From Phycicoccus sp. CSK15P-2 (GTDB taxonomy: Bacteria > Actinomycetota > Actinomycetes > Actinomycetales > Dermatophilaceae), in contig NZ_JAFDVE010000009.1 of the NCBI RefSeq assembly GCF_016888005.1, forward strand, positions 62,001-126,000: a DNA stretch of 64,000 bases. Reading direction: 5' to 3'. Positions 1 to 11,602 of the stretch are shown here, one piece after another. The notes beneath the pieces are model-generated. The model had not been told where the DNA came from and did no database searches. It saw nothing but the letters and a program-made list of their open reading frames with translations. Every line of letters starts with the position of its first letter. Position 1 is the stretch's first letter. A program made the position numbers and the translations under genes.

Positions 1-1287
<1,287 letters not shown>

Positions 1288-1337
1288 TCACGTGGACGTG
1301 GGCCGCCGTTCGCCCGTCGCTCCCTAGCGTCGAAGCC

Positions 1338-2465
1338 ATGATCCGACGCCTGACAGGAGTCGCCGTGACCATGCTCGCTCTCGGAGCCCTCGCCGTCCCG
1401 TCCGCAGCGACGGCGTCGGCCGGCCACCAGGACCCGCGCCACGCCGCGCAGCCCCTCGTCATCGCCCACCGCGGCGCGTCGGGCTACCGCCCCGAGCACA
1501 CCCTCGCCGCCTACGAGCTCGCCGTACGGATGGGGGCCGACGTCATCGAGCCCGACCTCGTCATGACCAAGGACGGGGTCCTCGTGGACCGCCACGAGCC
1601 GGAGATCAGCGGGACGACCGACGTCGCCTCGCACCCGGAGTTCGCGGACCGCCGCACCAGCAGGACGGTGGACGGCGAGGCGGTCACGGGCTGGTTCGTC
1701 GAGGACTTCACCCTCGGCGAGCTGCGGACGCTGCGCGCGGTCGAGCGGCTCCCCGACCTGCGCCCCGACAGTGCCGCGTACGACGGCGCGTACCCCGTGC
1801 CGACGTTCGAGGAGGTCCTGCGGCTGCGGGCTCGGCTCAGCCGCCAGTACCACCGGAGCATCGGGATCATCCCGGAGATCAAGCACTCCACGTACCTGCA
1901 CGCCGCCGGTCTGGACCCCGAGCGGGCCCTCGTCCGGGCCGTGACCCGCGCCGGGCTCAACCACCGGGACGCCCCGCTGTGGACGCAGTCGTTCGAGTGG
2001 ACCAACCTCGTGGCCCTGCGCGAGCGCCACCACTACCGTGCCCGCCTCGTGTTCCTCGCGAGCCGCACGGGTGGTCCGTACGACCTGGAGGCCGCCGGCG
2101 TGCCTCGGACCTACGAGGAGATGCTCTCGGCGCGCTCCCTGCGGCGGCTCGCCAGGACCGTGGACGCCATCGGTCCGGACAAGCGGCTCGTCATCCCGTG
2201 GGAGGCCGACGACAGCCTGGGGGGGCCGACCCGGCTCGTCACGGACGCACACGCCGCGGGGCTCGCGGTGACCCCCTGGACCTTCCGGGCGGAGAACACC
2301 TTTCTCCCTGCCGACCACCGGGTCGGCGCCGACCCGGCAGCGCACGGTCGGATGGCCGACGAGGTGCTGGAGTACCTGCGCGCCGGGGTCGACGGCGTCT
2401 TCTGCGACCAGCCGGACGTCTGCGTCGCCGCCCGGGAGAGGCTGAGGGGTCGCGCGGCCGGGTGA
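1338..2465 (+). CDS. glpQ: Secreted glycerophosphodiester phosphodiesterase (GlpQ type)
   Basis: Hydrolyses glycerophosphodiesters to glycerol-3-phosphate and an alcohol, outside the membrane. The 375-residue protein starts with a signal peptide (basic MIRR, hydrophobic to about residue 20, cleavage likely near ATASA around 28). The GDPD catalytic set follows: HRGASG with H44/R45, E71-P-D73, and RHE with H86. The length fits extracytoplasmic GlpQ enzymes. The start at 1338 is preferred over upstream in-frame codons because it gives the signal peptide and because TAGCGT (1325-1330) lies 7 nt upstream, the pattern of a leaderless mRNA. It stands alone, divergent from argG. The exact substrate cannot be read from the sequence. 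Confidence 0.9.
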   Translation: MIRRLTGVAVTMLALGALAVPSAATASAGHQDPRHAAQPLVIAHRGASGYRPEHTLAAYELAVRMGADVIEPDLVMTKDGVLVDRHEPEISGTTDVASHPEFADRRTSRTVDGEAVTGWFVEDFTLGELRTLRAVERLPDLRPDSAAYDGAYPVPTFEEVLRLRARLSRQYHRSIGIIPEIKHSTYLHAAGLDPERALVRAVTRAGLNHRDAPLWTQSFEWTNLVALRERHHYRARLVFLASRTGGPYDLEAAGVPRTYEEMLSARSLRRLARTVDAIGPDKRLVIPWEADDSLGGPTRLVTDAHAAGLAVTPWTFRAENTFLPADHRVGADPAAHGRMADEVLEYLRAGVDGVFCDQPDVCVAARERLRGRAAG

Positions 2466-2520
2466 GACGGGAGCGGACGACCGGCCTGCACGGGCGACGC
2501 GCCGCCCTGAACAGCAGTTC

Positions 2521-2549
2521 TTGACCGGTTCCAGAAAAGCCGCAATGCT
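2521..2549 (+). promoter_or_regulatory. furA-katG promoter
   Basis: TTGACC (2521-2526) and AATGCT (2544-2549) are separated by 17 bp, the standard -35/-10 spacing. The -10 ends 8 nt before the furA ATG, so the mRNA is probably leaderless or nearly so. In mycobacteria FurA represses its own promoter through an A/T-rich box at this location. The short AGAAAA stretch between the hexamers is the most A/T-rich part here, but a FurA site is only inferred. Confidence 0.6.
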
Positions 2550-2557
2550 GGGCGTCG

Positions 2558-3028
2558 ATGTCCTCGACGTACGACCGGATGCTCCGTGACGCCGCGCTGC
2601 GCGTCACGCGGCCGCGCCTGGCCGTTCTCGGTGCCGTGCACGAGCACCCGCACGCCGACACCGACGCCATCACCCGCGTCGTCCGCGCGGGTCTCGGGGC
2701 CGTCTCGCACCAGGCCGTCTACGACGTCCTGCGCGTGCTCACGGATGCCGGCCTCATCCGCCGTATCCAGCCCCCGGGCTCCGTCGCACGCTACGAGTCG
2801 CGTGTGGGCGACAACCACCACCACGTCGTCTGCCGCGGCTGCGGCACGATCGCCGACGTCGACTGCGCCGTCGGGGAGGCCCCGTGCCTCACCGCGTCCG
2901 ACGACCACGGCTTCACCATCGACGAGGCCGAGGTCGTGTACTGGGGCACCTGCTCCTCGTGCGCCACCACAGGCGCGTCCGACCACGATCCGTACCACCC
3001 GCATCGAACAGGAGATGGACCCACGTGA
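2558..3028 (+). CDS. furA: Fur-family redox/metal regulator
   Basis: A 156-residue Fur-family repressor. Residues 1-80 form the winged helix (recognition region around [14 protein letters not shown]), followed by the metal-binding half with HHHV at 87-90, CRGC (C92/C95) and CSSC (C132/C135), the two CxxC pairs of the structural zinc site. It overlaps katG by 4 bp (GTGA), so the two are co-transcribed. This is the FurA-KatG arrangement of mycobacteria and streptomycetes, where peroxide oxidises FurA and relieves repression of catalase-peroxidase. That mode of control is inferred from the family. A histidine-rich C-terminal tail (DHDPYHPHR) may also bind metal. Confidence 0.92.
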   Translation: MSSTYDRMLRDAALRVTRPRLAVLGAVHEHPHADTDAITRVVRAGLGAVSHQAVYDVLRVLTDAGLIRRIQPPGSVARYESRVGDNHHHVVCRGCGTIADVDCAVGEAPCLTASDDHGFTIDEAEVVYWGTCSSCATTGASDHDPYHPHRTGDGPT

Positions 3029-5205
3029 CCGACCAGCACTCCGGCGTGACCCCGCAGGGCAGCGAGAGCGAGAACCCGGCGATCGACAGCCCCACGCCCG
3101 CCACCGGGGCCCGGCCCCGCACCAACCAGGACTGGTGGCCCGACCAGCTCGACCTGTCGGTCCTGCACACGAACAACGCCAAGGCCGACCCGCTCGGCGG
3201 CACGTTCGACTACGCCGAGGCGTTCGCCGGGCTCGACGTCGACGCCCTCAAGGCCGACCTCGTCGAGGTCATGCGCACCTCGCAGGACTGGTGGCCCTCG
3301 GACTTCGGGCACTACGGCCCGCTCTTCATCCGGATGAGCTGGCACGCCGCCGGCACCTACCGCGTCGAGGACGGCCGCGGAGGTGGTGGCCGCGGGCAGC
3401 AGCGGTTCGCCCCGCTCAACTCGTGGCCGGACAACGCCAACCTCGACAAGGCGCGCCGGCTCCTCTGGCCGGTCAAGCAGAAGTACGGCCAGGCCGTCTC
3501 CTGGGCCGACCTGCTCGTCCTCGCCGGCAACGTCGCGCTCGAGGACATGGGCTTCGAGACCTTCGGCTTCGGCTTCGGCCGCCCGGACGTCTGGGAGCCG
3601 GAGGAGGTCAACTGGGGCACCGAGGACACCTGGCTCGGCGACGCGCGCTACAGCGGCGACCGTGAGCTCACGCAGACCCTCGGCGCGGTCCAGATGGGCC
3701 TCATCTACGTCAACCCCGAGGGGCCGAACGGCGAGCCCGACCCCGTCAAGGCCGCGCGCGACATCCGCGAGACCTTCGGCCGGATGGCGATGAACGACGA
3801 GGAGACCGTCGCCCTCATCGCCGGCGGCCACAGCTTCGGCAAGACCCATGGCGCGGGAGACCCCGACCTCGTCGGCACCGAGCCGGAGGGCTGCCCCGTC
3901 CACGCGATGGGCCTGGGCTGGAAGAGCGAGCACGGCAGCGGCAAGGGCCGCGACGCCATCACCTCCGGTCTCGAGGTCACCTGGACCCAGACACCGACCC
4001 AGTGGAGCACCAAGTTCTTCGAGAACCTCTTCGGCTTCGAGTGGGAGCTGACCAAGAGCCCGGCCGGCGCGCACCAGTGGCAGCCGAAGGACGGGGCCGG
4101 GGCCGACACCGTCCCCGACCCGGAGGACGGCTCGCTGTCGCGTCCGCCGACGATGCTCACCACTGACCTCTCGCTGCGCTTCGACCCGGAGTACGAGAAG
4201 ATCTCGCGGCGGTTCCACGAGAACCCCGAGGAGTTCCGGCTCGCCTTCGCCAAGGCCTGGTACAAGCTGCTCCACCGCGACATGGGCCCGGTCGAGCGGT
4301 TCCTCGGGCCGTGGGTGGCCGAGCCCCAGCTGTGGCAGGACCCCGTCCCGGCCCGCACGGGCGATGCGCTCACCGACGACGACGTCGCGCAGCTCAAGCA
4401 GGCGCTGCTCGACTCCGGCCTGACGGTGCAGCAGCTCGTGAGGACCGCGTGGGCCTCGGCGGCGTCGTTCCGGCGCACCGACATGCGCGGCGGGGCCAAC
4501 GGCGCCCGGATCGCCCTCGAGCCGATGCGCTCCTGGGAGCTCAACGAGCCGGATGAGCTCGCCTCCGTCCTGTCGACGCTGGAGTCCGTGAAGAAGGACT
4601 TCGACGACGCGGGCGGCCGGTCCGTCTCGCTGGCCGACCTCATCGTCCTCGGCGGCTCCGCAGGGCTCGAGAAGGCGGCGAAGGACGCCGGGCACGAGCT
4701 CACCGTCCCCTTCACGCCGGGCCGTACCGACGCCACCCAGGAGATGACCGAGGTCGAGTCGGTCGCGTGGCTCGAGCCGCGTGCCGACGGCTTCCGCGGG
4801 TACCTGCGCTCCGGCGACAAGGCCCGTCCGGAACAGCTCCTCCTCGAGCGCGCCTTCATGCTCGGCCTCACCGCGCCGCAGATGACCGCTCTCGTCGGTG
4901 GTCTGCGGTCCGTGGGCGTCGGGGGCTCGCTCACCGAGACCCCCGGACAGCTGACGAACGGGTTCTTCTCCACCGTCCTGGCGCCGGGCGTCACGTGGTC
5001 CACCTCCGCCCAGGAGGACGTCTACGAGAGCAGCGACGGCCGCTGGAGCGCCGGAGCCGCCGACCTCGTCTTCGGCTCGCACGCCCAGCTGCGCGCGATC
5101 GCGGAGGTCTACGGCAGCGCCGACGGCGAGCAGCGGTTCCTCGACGACTTCGTCGCCGCGTGGGTCCAGGTCATGGAGAACGACCGGTTCGACCTCCACT
5201 CCTGA
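3025..5205 (+). CDS. katG: Catalase-peroxidase
   Basis: A 726-residue bifunctional haem enzyme that removes hydrogen peroxide by catalase and peroxidase activity. The distal triad R103, W106, H107 (IRMSWHAAG) and proximal haem ligand H269 ([10 protein letters not shown]) are present, as is the Tyr of [10 protein letters not shown] that crosslinks with Trp and Met in KatGs. A second peroxidase-like domain occupies roughly residues 430-726, as usual. The GTG at 3025 overlaps the furA stop and is the only start giving a normal N-terminus (VTDQHSG). It ends at a strong hairpin. A monofunctional catalase (48941-50512) and AhpE (12119-12595) lie in the same window. Confidence 0.96.
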   Translation: MTDQHSGVTPQGSESENPAIDSPTPATGARPRTNQDWWPDQLDLSVLHTNNAKADPLGGTFDYAEAFAGLDVDALKADLVEVMRTSQDWWPSDFGHYGPLFIRMSWHAAGTYRVEDGRGGGGRGQQRFAPLNSWPDNANLDKARRLLWPVKQKYGQAVSWADLLVLAGNVALEDMGFETFGFGFGRPDVWEPEEVNWGTEDTWLGDARYSGDRELTQTLGAVQMGLIYVNPEGPNGEPDPVKAARDIRETFGRMAMNDEETVALIAGGHSFGKTHGAGDPDLVGTEPEGCPVHAMGLGWKSEHGSGKGRDAITSGLEVTWTQTPTQWSTKFFENLFGFEWELTKSPAGAHQWQPKDGAGADTVPDPEDGSLSRPPTMLTTDLSLRFDPEYEKISRRFHENPEEFRLAFAKAWYKLLHRDMGPVERFLGPWVAEPQLWQDPVPARTGDALTDDDVAQLKQALLDSGLTVQQLVRTAWASAASFRRTDMRGGANGARIALEPMRSWELNEPDELASVLSTLESVKKDFDDAGGRSVSLADLIVLGGSAGLEKAAKDAGHELTVPFTPGRTDATQEMTEVESVAWLEPRADGFRGYLRSGDKARPEQLLLERAFMLGLTAPQMTALVGGLRSVGVGGSLTETPGQLTNGFFSTVLAPGVTWSTSAQEDVYESSDGRWSAGAADLVFGSHAQLRAIAEVYGSADGEQRFLDDFVAAWVQVMENDRFDLHS

Positions 5206-5216
5206 CCCGAGCGCGA

Positions 5217-5258
5217 CGACTGAGGGCCGGACGCCGTGCGGCGTCCGGCCCTCAGTCG
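5217..5258. terminator. Bidirectional terminator between katG and the thiamine-binding gene
   Basis: A perfect 20-bp inverted repeat (CGACTGAGGGCCGG... against its complement) with a 2-nt centre separates two convergent genes. It lacks a T-run on either side, which is common for actinobacterial terminators. It probably stops transcription from both directions. Confidence 0.75.
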
Positions 5259-5268
5259 CCGCCCGGCG

Positions 5269-5568
5269 TCAGCCCTCGTCGAGGAGGTCCTCGACCCGGC
5301 GCACCTTCGACTCCAGCATCCCGGTGTGCCCGGGGCGGATGTCGGCCTTGACGACGAGCGAGACCCGGGGCGAGTGCGCCGTCATCGCGTCGACGCACCG
5401 CTTGACGACGGCCATCACCTCGTCCCACTCGCCCTCGACGTTGGTGAACATCGAGTTGGTCTCGTGCGGCAGGCCGGACGCCCGGACGATGCGGACGACC
5501 TCGGCGACGGACTCGGCGTAGGAGCCGGACTCGTCGGGCGTACCGGCGATGCTGAACGCGACGATCAT
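5269..5568 (-). CDS. MTH1187-family thiamine-binding protein
   Basis: A 99-residue single-domain protein of the MTH1187/YkoF-like family (ferredoxin-like fold, forms oligomers), members of which bind thiamine. It begins MIVAFSIAG and contains the family pattern of an N-terminal strand, SGLPHETNSMFTNVEGEWDEV and SLVVKADIRPG. The ATG at 5568 has a good ribosome site (GGAGGAA) 6 nt upstream. It lies just downstream of aceE, whose product needs thiamine diphosphate. That link is suggestive, but a hairpin separates the genes. Whether it is a carrier, a sensor or part of an uptake system is not visible. Confidence 0.75.
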   Translation of the reverse strand: MIVAFSIAGTPDESGSYAESVAEVVRIVRASGLPHETNSMFTNVEGEWDEVMAVVKRCVDAMTAHSPRVSLVVKADIRPGHTGMLESKVRRVEDLLDEG

Positions 5569-5626
5569 GGACGTTCCTCCGATGTCGGGGTCACGGTTGC
5601 CGGACGCACCGCGACCTCCGGTCGGA

Positions 5627-5645
5627 CACCCCGAGCTTCGGGGTG
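5627..5645 (-). terminator. Hairpin downstream of aceE
   Basis: CACCCCGA and TCGGGGTG form an 8-bp stem with a 3-nt loop, with further weak pairing of flanking GGTC/GACC. It lies 33 bp beyond the aceE stop codon on the minus strand. There is no U-tract. It may be a terminator or a processing/stability hairpin. Confidence 0.5.
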
Positions 5646-5678
5646 CGTGACCGAACGTTCCGGCATCAGGCGAAAGGG

Positions 5679-8465
5679 TCAGGCGTCGGCTCCCTCGAGG
5701 CTGCCGGAGGTCCCGGCCGTCACGTCGTGCAGCCGGTACCGGGTGATGGCCTCCTTCGGCACCGAGGTCTCGACCTCGCCCCGGGAGGCGAGCATCTCGA
5801 GGGCCCGCACGACCATCGACGGACCGTCGATGTGGAAGAAGCGACGGGCCGCGGGACGGGTGTCGGAGAAGCCGAAGCCGTCCGCGCCGAGGGTCGCGTA
5901 CTCGCCGGGCACCCACGGGGCGATCTGGTCCTGGACGGCCCGCATGTAGTCGGACACCGCGACCGTCGGACCCTTGCGGTCCTGCAGCTTCTCGGTCACC
6001 CACGGCGTCGGGGCGTCCTGCTCGGGGTTCAGGAAGCGCTCCTCGTCGCAGCGGAGGCCGTCCCGTCGCAGCTCGTTCCACGACGTGACGGACCAGACGT
6101 CCGCGACGACGTTCCAGTCGTCCCGCAGCAGCTCCTGTGCCTCGAGGGCCCACGGCATCGCGACCCCGGAGGCGAGCAGCTGCACCCGCGGGGCGTCGGT
6201 CGGCAGTCCCTCCTCGGAGCCCTCGGCGTAGAGGTACATGCCCTTGACGAGGCCCTCACGGTCGAGGTCCTCGGGCTGGGCCGGCTGGCGGATCGGCTCG
6301 TTGTAGACCGTGAGGTAGTAGATGACGTTGCGCTGGTCGTCGGTGAGCGAGTCGTCCGAGCCGTACATCCGGTGCAGGCCGTCCTGGACGATGTGCGCGA
6401 TCTCGAACGCGAACGCGGGGTCGTAGTGGACGACCGCCGGGTTGGTCGAGGCCAGCAGCGGGGAGTGGCCGTCGGCGTGCTGCAGGCCCTCACCGGTCAG
6501 CGTCGTCCGCCCGGCCGTGGCCCCGATGAGGAACCCCCGGGTCATCTGGTCGGCGGCCGCCCAGATCGAGTCGCCGGTGCGCTGGAACCCGAACATCGAG
6601 TAGAAGACGTACACCGGGATCATCGGCTCGCCGTGCGTGGCGTACGAGGACCCGGACGCGGTGAACGCCGCCATCGAGCCTGCCTCGTTGATGCCCGCGT
6701 GGAGGATCTGCCCGTCGGTGGCCTCGCGGTAGGCGAGCATGAGGTCGGCGTCGACCGGGGTGTAGCGCTGCCCGTGCGGGTTGTAGATCTTGATCGTCGA
6801 GAAGAACGAGTCCATCCCGAACGTGCGGGCCTCGTCCGGGATGATCGGCACGATCCGGTTGCCGAACTCCTTGTCCCGCATGAGGTCCTTGAGGAGCCGG
6901 ACGAACGCCATCGTCGTGGCGACCTCCTGCTTGCCCGACCCCTTCTTGACCTGCTCGTACGCCGAGTCGCCGGGAAGGTGGAGGGGCACGTGGCGGGAGC
7001 GGCGCTCGGGCAGCCCGCCGCCGAGCTTCGAGCGGCGCTCGAGGGCGTACCGGATGACGTCGTCGTCGGCGCCCGGGTGGAAGTAGGGCGCGTCGTACGG
7101 GTCCTTCTCGAGCTGCTCGTCGGTGACCGGGATGTCGAGCGAGTCCCGCAGGCCCTTGAGGTCGTCGAGGCTCAGCTTCTTCATCTGGTGGGTGGCGTTG
7201 CGGCCCGCGAAGGACGTGCCGAGGCCGTAGCCCTTGATGGTCTTGGCGAGGACGACCGTGGGCTGGCCGGTGTGGCCGAGCGCCGCCTTGTACGCCGCGT
7301 AGACCTTCCGGTAGTCGTGCCCGCCGCGCTTGAGCTTCCACCAGATGTCGTCGTCGGACCAGTCCGCGACGAGCTTGCGGGTGCGCGGGTCGCGGTCGAA
7401 GAAGTGCTCGCGGACGTAGGCGCCGTCGTTGGCCCGGAAGGTCTGGTAGTCGCCGTCCGAGGTGGAGTTCATGAGGTGGACGAGCGCGCCGTTGCCGTCC
7501 GCCGCGAGCAGCGGGTCCCAGCCGCGACCCCAGACGACCTTGATGACGTTCCAGCCGGCACCCCGGAAGAACGCCTCGAGCTCCTGGATGATCTTGCCGT
7601 TGCCGCGCACCGGTCCGTCGAGCCGCTGCAGGTTGCAGTTGACGACGAACGTGAGGTTGTCGAGCTCCTCCTGCGCCGCGAGCTGCAGCAGGCCGCGGGA
7701 CTCCGGCTCGTCCATCTCGCCGTCGCCGAGGAACGCCCAGGTGTGCTGCCGCGAGGTGTCCTTGATGCCGCGGTTGTGCAGGTACTTGTCGAACTGGGCC
7801 TGGTAGATGGCGTTCATCGGGCCGATGCCCATCGACACCGTGGGGAACTCCCAGAAGTCCGGCATGAGCCGCGGGTGCGGGTAGCTGGGCAGCGCGAGCG
7901 GCGAGCCGTCGACGACGTGCGACTTCTCCTGGCGGAAGCCGTCGAGCCGCTCGGCGCTGATCCGGCCCTCGAGGAAGGCCCGGGCGTACATCCCGGGGGA
8001 GGCGTGCCCCTGGAAGAAGACGTGGTCGCCGCCGCCCTCGTGGTCCTTGCCGCGGAAGAAGTGGTTCATCCCGACCTCGTAGAGCGTCGCCGCGGACGCG
8101 TACGTCGAGATGTGGCCGCCGACGGAGACGCCCGGTCGCTGCGCGCGGTGCACGACCATGGCTGCGTTCCAGCGCAGGTACGCGCGGAAGCGTCGCTCGA
8201 CGTCCTCGTCGCCGGGGAACCACGGCTCCTGCTCGGGGCTGATCGTGTTGACGTAGTCGGTGGTCGTCAGCGAGGGCACCCCGACCTGCATCGCGCGAGC
8301 GCGCTCGAGGAGGCGGAGCATGAGGTAGCGGGCGCGCATCCGGCCCGGTCCGTCGATGACGGAGTCGAGGCTCGCGAGCCATTCCGCTGTCTCACCAGGG
8401 TCGATGTCCGGCAGGTGCGTCGGGATGCCGTTGAGGATGGGTCCGACGTCTTCGTGGAGAGCCAC
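5679..8465 (-). CDS. aceE: Pyruvate dehydrogenase E1 component, homodimeric
   Basis: The thiamine-diphosphate enzyme that decarboxylates pyruvate and acetylates the lipoyl domain of E2, feeding the TCA cycle. The 928 residues match the single-chain AceE type. The TPP/Mg motif [10 protein letters not shown] is followed by [11 protein letters not shown], and the C-terminal half holds the transketolase-like pyrimidine and C domains ([10 protein letters not shown]-type region, [11 protein letters not shown]). The GTG at 8465 (VALHEDVG) is chosen because GGAAAGGAC precedes it at proper distance and the upstream extension has no family character. No E2 or E3 gene is adjacent. In many actinobacteria aceE is near the DUF3052/AhpE pair, which here lies 3 kb away on the other strand. 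Confidence 0.96.
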   Translation of the reverse strand: MALHEDVGPILNGIPTHLPDIDPGETAEWLASLDSVIDGPGRMRARYLMLRLLERARAMQVGVPSLTTTDYVNTISPEQEPWFPGDEDVERRFRAYLRWNAAMVVHRAQRPGVSVGGHISTYASAATLYEVGMNHFFRGKDHEGGGDHVFFQGHASPGMYARAFLEGRISAERLDGFRQEKSHVVDGSPLALPSYPHPRLMPDFWEFPTVSMGIGPMNAIYQAQFDKYLHNRGIKDTSRQHTWAFLGDGEMDEPESRGLLQLAAQEELDNLTFVVNCNLQRLDGPVRGNGKIIQELEAFFRGAGWNVIKVVWGRGWDPLLAADGNGALVHLMNSTSDGDYQTFRANDGAYVREHFFDRDPRTRKLVADWSDDDIWWKLKRGGHDYRKVYAAYKAALGHTGQPTVVLAKTIKGYGLGTSFAGRNATHQMKKLSLDDLKGLRDSLDIPVTDEQLEKDPYDAPYFHPGADDDVIRYALERRSKLGGGLPERRSRHVPLHLPGDSAYEQVKKGSGKQEVATTMAFVRLLKDLMRDKEFGNRIVPIIPDEARTFGMDSFFSTIKIYNPHGQRYTPVDADLMLAYREATDGQILHAGINEAGSMAAFTASGSSYATHGEPMIPVYVFYSMFGFQRTGDSIWAAADQMTRGFLIGATAGRTTLTGEGLQHADGHSPLLASTNPAVVHYDPAFAFEIAHIVQDGLHRMYGSDDSLTDDQRNVIYYLTVYNEPIRQPAQPEDLDREGLVKGMYLYAEGSEEGLPTDAPRVQLLASGVAMPWALEAQELLRDDWNVVADVWSVTSWNELRRDGLRCDEERFLNPEQDAPTPWVTEKLQDRKGPTVAVSDYMRAVQDQIAPWVPGEYATLGADGFGFSDTRPAARRFFHIDGPSMVVRALEMLASRGEVETSVPKEAITRYRLHDVTAGTSGSLEGADA

Positions 8466-8587
8466 GCGCTCGTCCTTTCCGCGCTCGCGAACCGTGCCCC
8501 GGTCGGGGGCCGTTCCTCCCATCTTTCACCCTGACGCGGCCTCCGTCACAACCCGGGTCCCCCTACTGGACGGTACGTCGAGGGCGG

Positions 8588-9418
8588 TCAGGCGCGGACG
8601 CGGTCGGTGCGGCTGTAGAGGGAGAAGCGTGGGCCGCGGGCGAACGCCGCGAGGGTGATGCCGCTCTCGGCCGCGAGCTCGACGGCGAGGGACGTCGGTG
8701 CCCCGACGGCCACGACCACCGGGACACCTGCCACGGCCGCCTTCTGGACGATCTCGAAGCTGGCCCGGGCGCTGACGACGAGCACGGTCCCGGCGAACGG
8801 CAGGTCGCGCTCTCGGGCGAGGGCGCCGACGACCTTGTCGACCGCGTTGTGCCGGCCGACGTCCTCGCGCACGGCGAGGACCGTGCCGTCGGGGGTGGTG
8901 ACGCCGGCGGCGTGCACGCCACCGGTGCGGTCGAAGACGGGCTGACGCTCGCGCAGCGCGTCCGGCAGGGACGCCAGCACCTCCGGGGTGACCGTGACCG
9001 GGTCGGCCGCGACGTCGACCCGGCTCACGGTGCGCACGGCGTCCACCGAGGCAGCACCGCACACCCCGCAGGCGCTCGTCATGGCCTCGGTGCGGTCACG
9101 GGCGGGACGCAGCAGCGAGACGCCCGGGGCGAGCGCGGCCTCGACGACGTTGAAGGTGGGCGAGCCGTCCGGCCCGAGGTCGGTGCAGTGCATCATCGTC
9201 GCCACGGCGTCAGCGCCGGCGACCATGCCCTCGGTGACCAGGTGGCCCAGGGTGAGGTCGAAGTCGTCGCCCGGGGTCCGCATCGTCGTCGTGACGACGG
9301 CTCCGTCGACGCGCACCTCGAGGGGCTCCTCGACGGCGACCGTGTCCGGGCGCCCCACGGTCGCCGCGCGCCCGAGGTCGACCCGGGTGCGCGGGACGCG
9401 CGTGGTGACCCGACCCAT
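8588..9418 (-). CDS. fdhD: Formate dehydrogenase accessory sulfurtransferase FdhD
   Basis: FdhD passes sulfur from cysteine desulfurase to the molybdenum cofactor of formate dehydrogenase. The 276-residue protein has the conserved CxxC loop (C117, C120 in SACGVCG), the block RTPGDDFDLTLGHLVTEG near residue 50, and REDVGRHNAVDKVVG in the second half, all family signatures. The ATG at 9418 is preferred. An upstream in-frame Met would add only four residues. It is divergent from the PH-domain pair, and no formate dehydrogenase genes are in the window, so its client enzyme must be encoded elsewhere. Confidence 0.93.
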   Translation of the reverse strand: MGRVTTRVPRTRVDLGRAATVGRPDTVAVEEPLEVRVDGAVVTTTMRTPGDDFDLTLGHLVTEGMVAGADAVATMMHCTDLGPDGSPTFNVVEAALAPGVSLLRPARDRTEAMTSACGVCGAASVDAVRTVSRVDVAADPVTVTPEVLASLPDALRERQPVFDRTGGVHAAGVTTPDGTVLAVREDVGRHNAVDKVVGALARERDLPFAGTVLVVSARASFEIVQKAAVAGVPVVVAVGAPTSLAVELAAESGITLAAFARGPRFSLYSRTDRVRA

Positions 9419-9485
9419 GACGGCATCCAAACACACCCCGGCCCCGGCCCGGTGTCCCGGCGACGTCCTCGGGCACACTGTGGCC

Positions 9486-10016
9486 ATGACGGACACGCTC
9501 ACGGGGTCGCCCGGTCCGACGGGGGACGACTCCGACCACGTGACCCTGCGCGGTGGGGACCTCGGCTGGCGGCCGGTCTCCTCCGCCCTCGCCACGGTGC
9601 GGCTCATCGTCCTCGGGTGCGTGCTCGTCGCCCCGCTCGTGGTGTCGGTCGTCGTCGCGGTCCTGGTCACCCCGTGGGTGTGGCTCGGGACGCTCGCCGT
9701 GCTGCTCGTCGCCGCGTGGGGGGTCTGGATCGTCCGGAGGCAGGTCAGCGCGATCTCCTGGGTCGAGCTCGACGAGGAGATCGTCATCCGCCGGGGCCGG
9801 CTGTTCCGGACCCTCGTCAGCGTCCCGTACGGACGGCTGCAGTACGTCGACATCCAGTCCGGTCCGCTGATGCGGGCCTTCGGCATCGCGTCCTGCGAGC
9901 TGCACACGGCCTCGCCCGAGAGCGGTGGCGCGCTGCCGGGCCTACCGACCGCCGAGGCCGAGGAGCTGCGGGCGCGGCTCGCCCGTCGCGGCGAGGCCCA
10001 GCGGGCCGGGCTGTGA
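9486..10016 (+). CDS. Membrane protein with bacterial PH domain (YdbS-like)
   Basis: A 176-residue inner-membrane protein. After a short polar N-terminus, two hydrophobic segments (about residues 38-60 and 63-80) form a hairpin, followed by a cytoplasmic bPH2 (DUF304) domain with the typical WVELDEEIVIRRG-RLFRTLVSVPYGRLQYVDIQSGPLMR. It overlaps the next gene by 4 bp (GTGA), and the two together resemble the ydbS-ydbT pair of Firmicutes and Actinobacteria, in which the smaller protein has one PH domain and the larger two or three. In Bacillus the pair is linked to envelope stress and bacteriocin resistance. No function can be assigned here beyond that. Confidence 0.82.
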   Translation: MTDTLTGSPGPTGDDSDHVTLRGGDLGWRPVSSALATVRLIVLGCVLVAPLVVSVVVAVLVTPWVWLGTLAVLLVAAWGVWIVRRQVSAISWVELDEEIVIRRGRLFRTLVSVPYGRLQYVDIQSGPLMRAFGIASCELHTASPESGGALPGLPTAEAEELRARLARRGEAQRAGL

Positions 10017-11566
10017 GCACCGCCGAGCCTCCGCCCGAACCGCCCGAGGACCGGACCGGCGACGAGGGCTGGCAGCGGCTGCACCCGCTGTCGCCGATGC
10101 TCCGCGGGGGGCTCTTCCTCGTCGCCGTGGTCGGCTACCTCGTCAGCGGTGTCGTGGACCGCACGCTGCGCTCGGTCGACGACTCGCTCGGGGTCCCGGG
10201 TGCACCGGACACGACGGAGGGGCTGGAGTTCCTGGCCCGCATGCCGCTGGTCGGCGCCTCGGTGCTCGTCGTCGTGCTGGCCCTCATCGGCGTCGGTAGC
10301 TGGGTGTCGTGGCGGTTCGCGCGCTTCCGGGTCGCGGACGGACAGGTCGAGCTGCGCTCGGGGGTGCTCTTCCGACAGCACCGGCAGGTGCCCCTCGAGC
10401 GCATCCAGGCGGTCGAGACCACCCGCCCGCTGCTCGCGCGGCTCACGGGGCTCTCGCAGGTCGTCGTCCAGTCGGCCGGGGGGTCGGACTCCCATCTCGC
10501 CCTCGCCTACCTGCACCAGGCTCGCGCGGAGGAGGTGCGGGCCCACCTCCTCGAGCTGGCCGGACAGGCCGACGAGACGGTCGCGGGGGCCGTGGTCGGG
10601 CCCGGAGACGGGCCCGTGGGGGTCACGACCCACCGCGCGGCCACCGAGGAGGAGCCGGTCGTCACGGTGCCGAACGGGCGGCTGTTCGTCGCGACCATCC
10701 TCCACGGGTCGAGTCTGGCCCTCGCGCTCATCGCCGCTCTCGCGCTCGGCTCCGCCGGTGCGCTCGAGCTCGGGGTCGTCGTGCTCGGCGCCGCCCCCGC
10801 CCTCGTCCCGGTGGTCTTCGGCCTCGGGGTCGTGCGGGTCAAGGAGCTTCTCGTCCACGGCAACTTCGCGCTGAGCCGGACGGGGACCGCCCTGCGCATC
10901 CGGCACGGCCTCACCGAGCTGCGGGCCGCGAGCGTGCCGTTGCACCGCGTGCAGGCCGTCGAGGCCGTCCAGCCGCTGTGGTGGCGGCCGTTCGGGTGGT
11001 GGCGGCTACGGGTCAACGTCGCCGGTGTCCACGGCAGCGACGGTGACGACGGCGAGACCACCCTGCTGCCGGTGGGCACGCTGGAGGAGACGCTCGCGGT
11101 CCTCGCGATCCTCGGTGCCCGGTCGGACGACCCGCTCGTCGCCACGGCACTGCACGGCTCGGGCCCGGACGGCGGCTGGGTGGGCCCGCCGCGTGCCGCG
11201 CGCTGGTTCGACCCGTTGTCCTGGCGGCGGATCGGCTACGCGCTCTCCGACGCCACCGTGCACCTGCGCTCGGGGAGGCTCGGACGCCGCGTCGCCATCG
11301 TGCCGTACGCGCGGGTGCAGTCGACGACCCTCGGCCAGGGCCCGATCGAGGCCCGGCTCGGCCTCGCGAGCGCGAAGCTCGTCTCGACGCCCGGCCCGGT
11401 GTCCGCGGGGGTGCGGCACCTGACCGTCCCGGACGCCGAACGGTTCCTCGACGTCGTCGGCGAGCGCACCCGCGTGGCGCGGCGTCGCACCGGCACCGCG
11501 ACGTCCGGGGACACGCCGCTCGCGGTCGCACCTCTTGCACCGGACGCGCCGCGGTTGGTGGACTAG
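10013..11566 (+). CDS. Membrane protein with repeated bacterial PH domains (YdbT-like)
   Basis: A 517-residue partner of the preceding protein. A helical pair (about residues 27-50 and 85-105) precedes a PH domain (RFRVADGQVELRSGVLFRQ... to about 190). A second hydrophobic pair (about 225-285) precedes another PH-like domain (RTGTALRIRHGLTELRAASVPL, about 290-345). A third occupies the C-terminus (YALSDATVHLRSGRLGRRV, about 410-480). This membrane-PH repeat architecture is that of YdbT. The GTG start lies inside the upstream stop, so translation is coupled. It probably forms a membrane complex with its neighbour. Its role is unknown. Confidence 0.8.
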   Translation: MSTAEPPPEPPEDRTGDEGWQRLHPLSPMLRGGLFLVAVVGYLVSGVVDRTLRSVDDSLGVPGAPDTTEGLEFLARMPLVGASVLVVVLALIGVGSWVSWRFARFRVADGQVELRSGVLFRQHRQVPLERIQAVETTRPLLARLTGLSQVVVQSAGGSDSHLALAYLHQARAEEVRAHLLELAGQADETVAGAVVGPGDGPVGVTTHRAATEEEPVVTVPNGRLFVATILHGSSLALALIAALALGSAGALELGVVVLGAAPALVPVVFGLGVVRVKELLVHGNFALSRTGTALRIRHGLTELRAASVPLHRVQAVEAVQPLWWRPFGWWRLRVNVAGVHGSDGDDGETTLLPVGTLEETLAVLAILGARSDDPLVATALHGSGPDGGWVGPPRAARWFDPLSWRRIGYALSDATVHLRSGRLGRRVAIVPYARVQSTTLGQGPIEARLGLASAKLVSTPGPVSAGVRHLTVPDAERFLDVVGERTRVARRRTGTATSGDTPLAVAPLAPDAPRLVD

Positions 11567-11602
11567 GCCGCGCAGGGTCGTCAGAGATGAGAGGTTGACA
11601 GC

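Noticed and set aside
5643-8534. A 963-codon plus-strand frame opposite aceE.
   Set aside because: Antisense shadow of aceE with repetitive Val/Arg/Glu/Asp composition and no ribosome site or domain.
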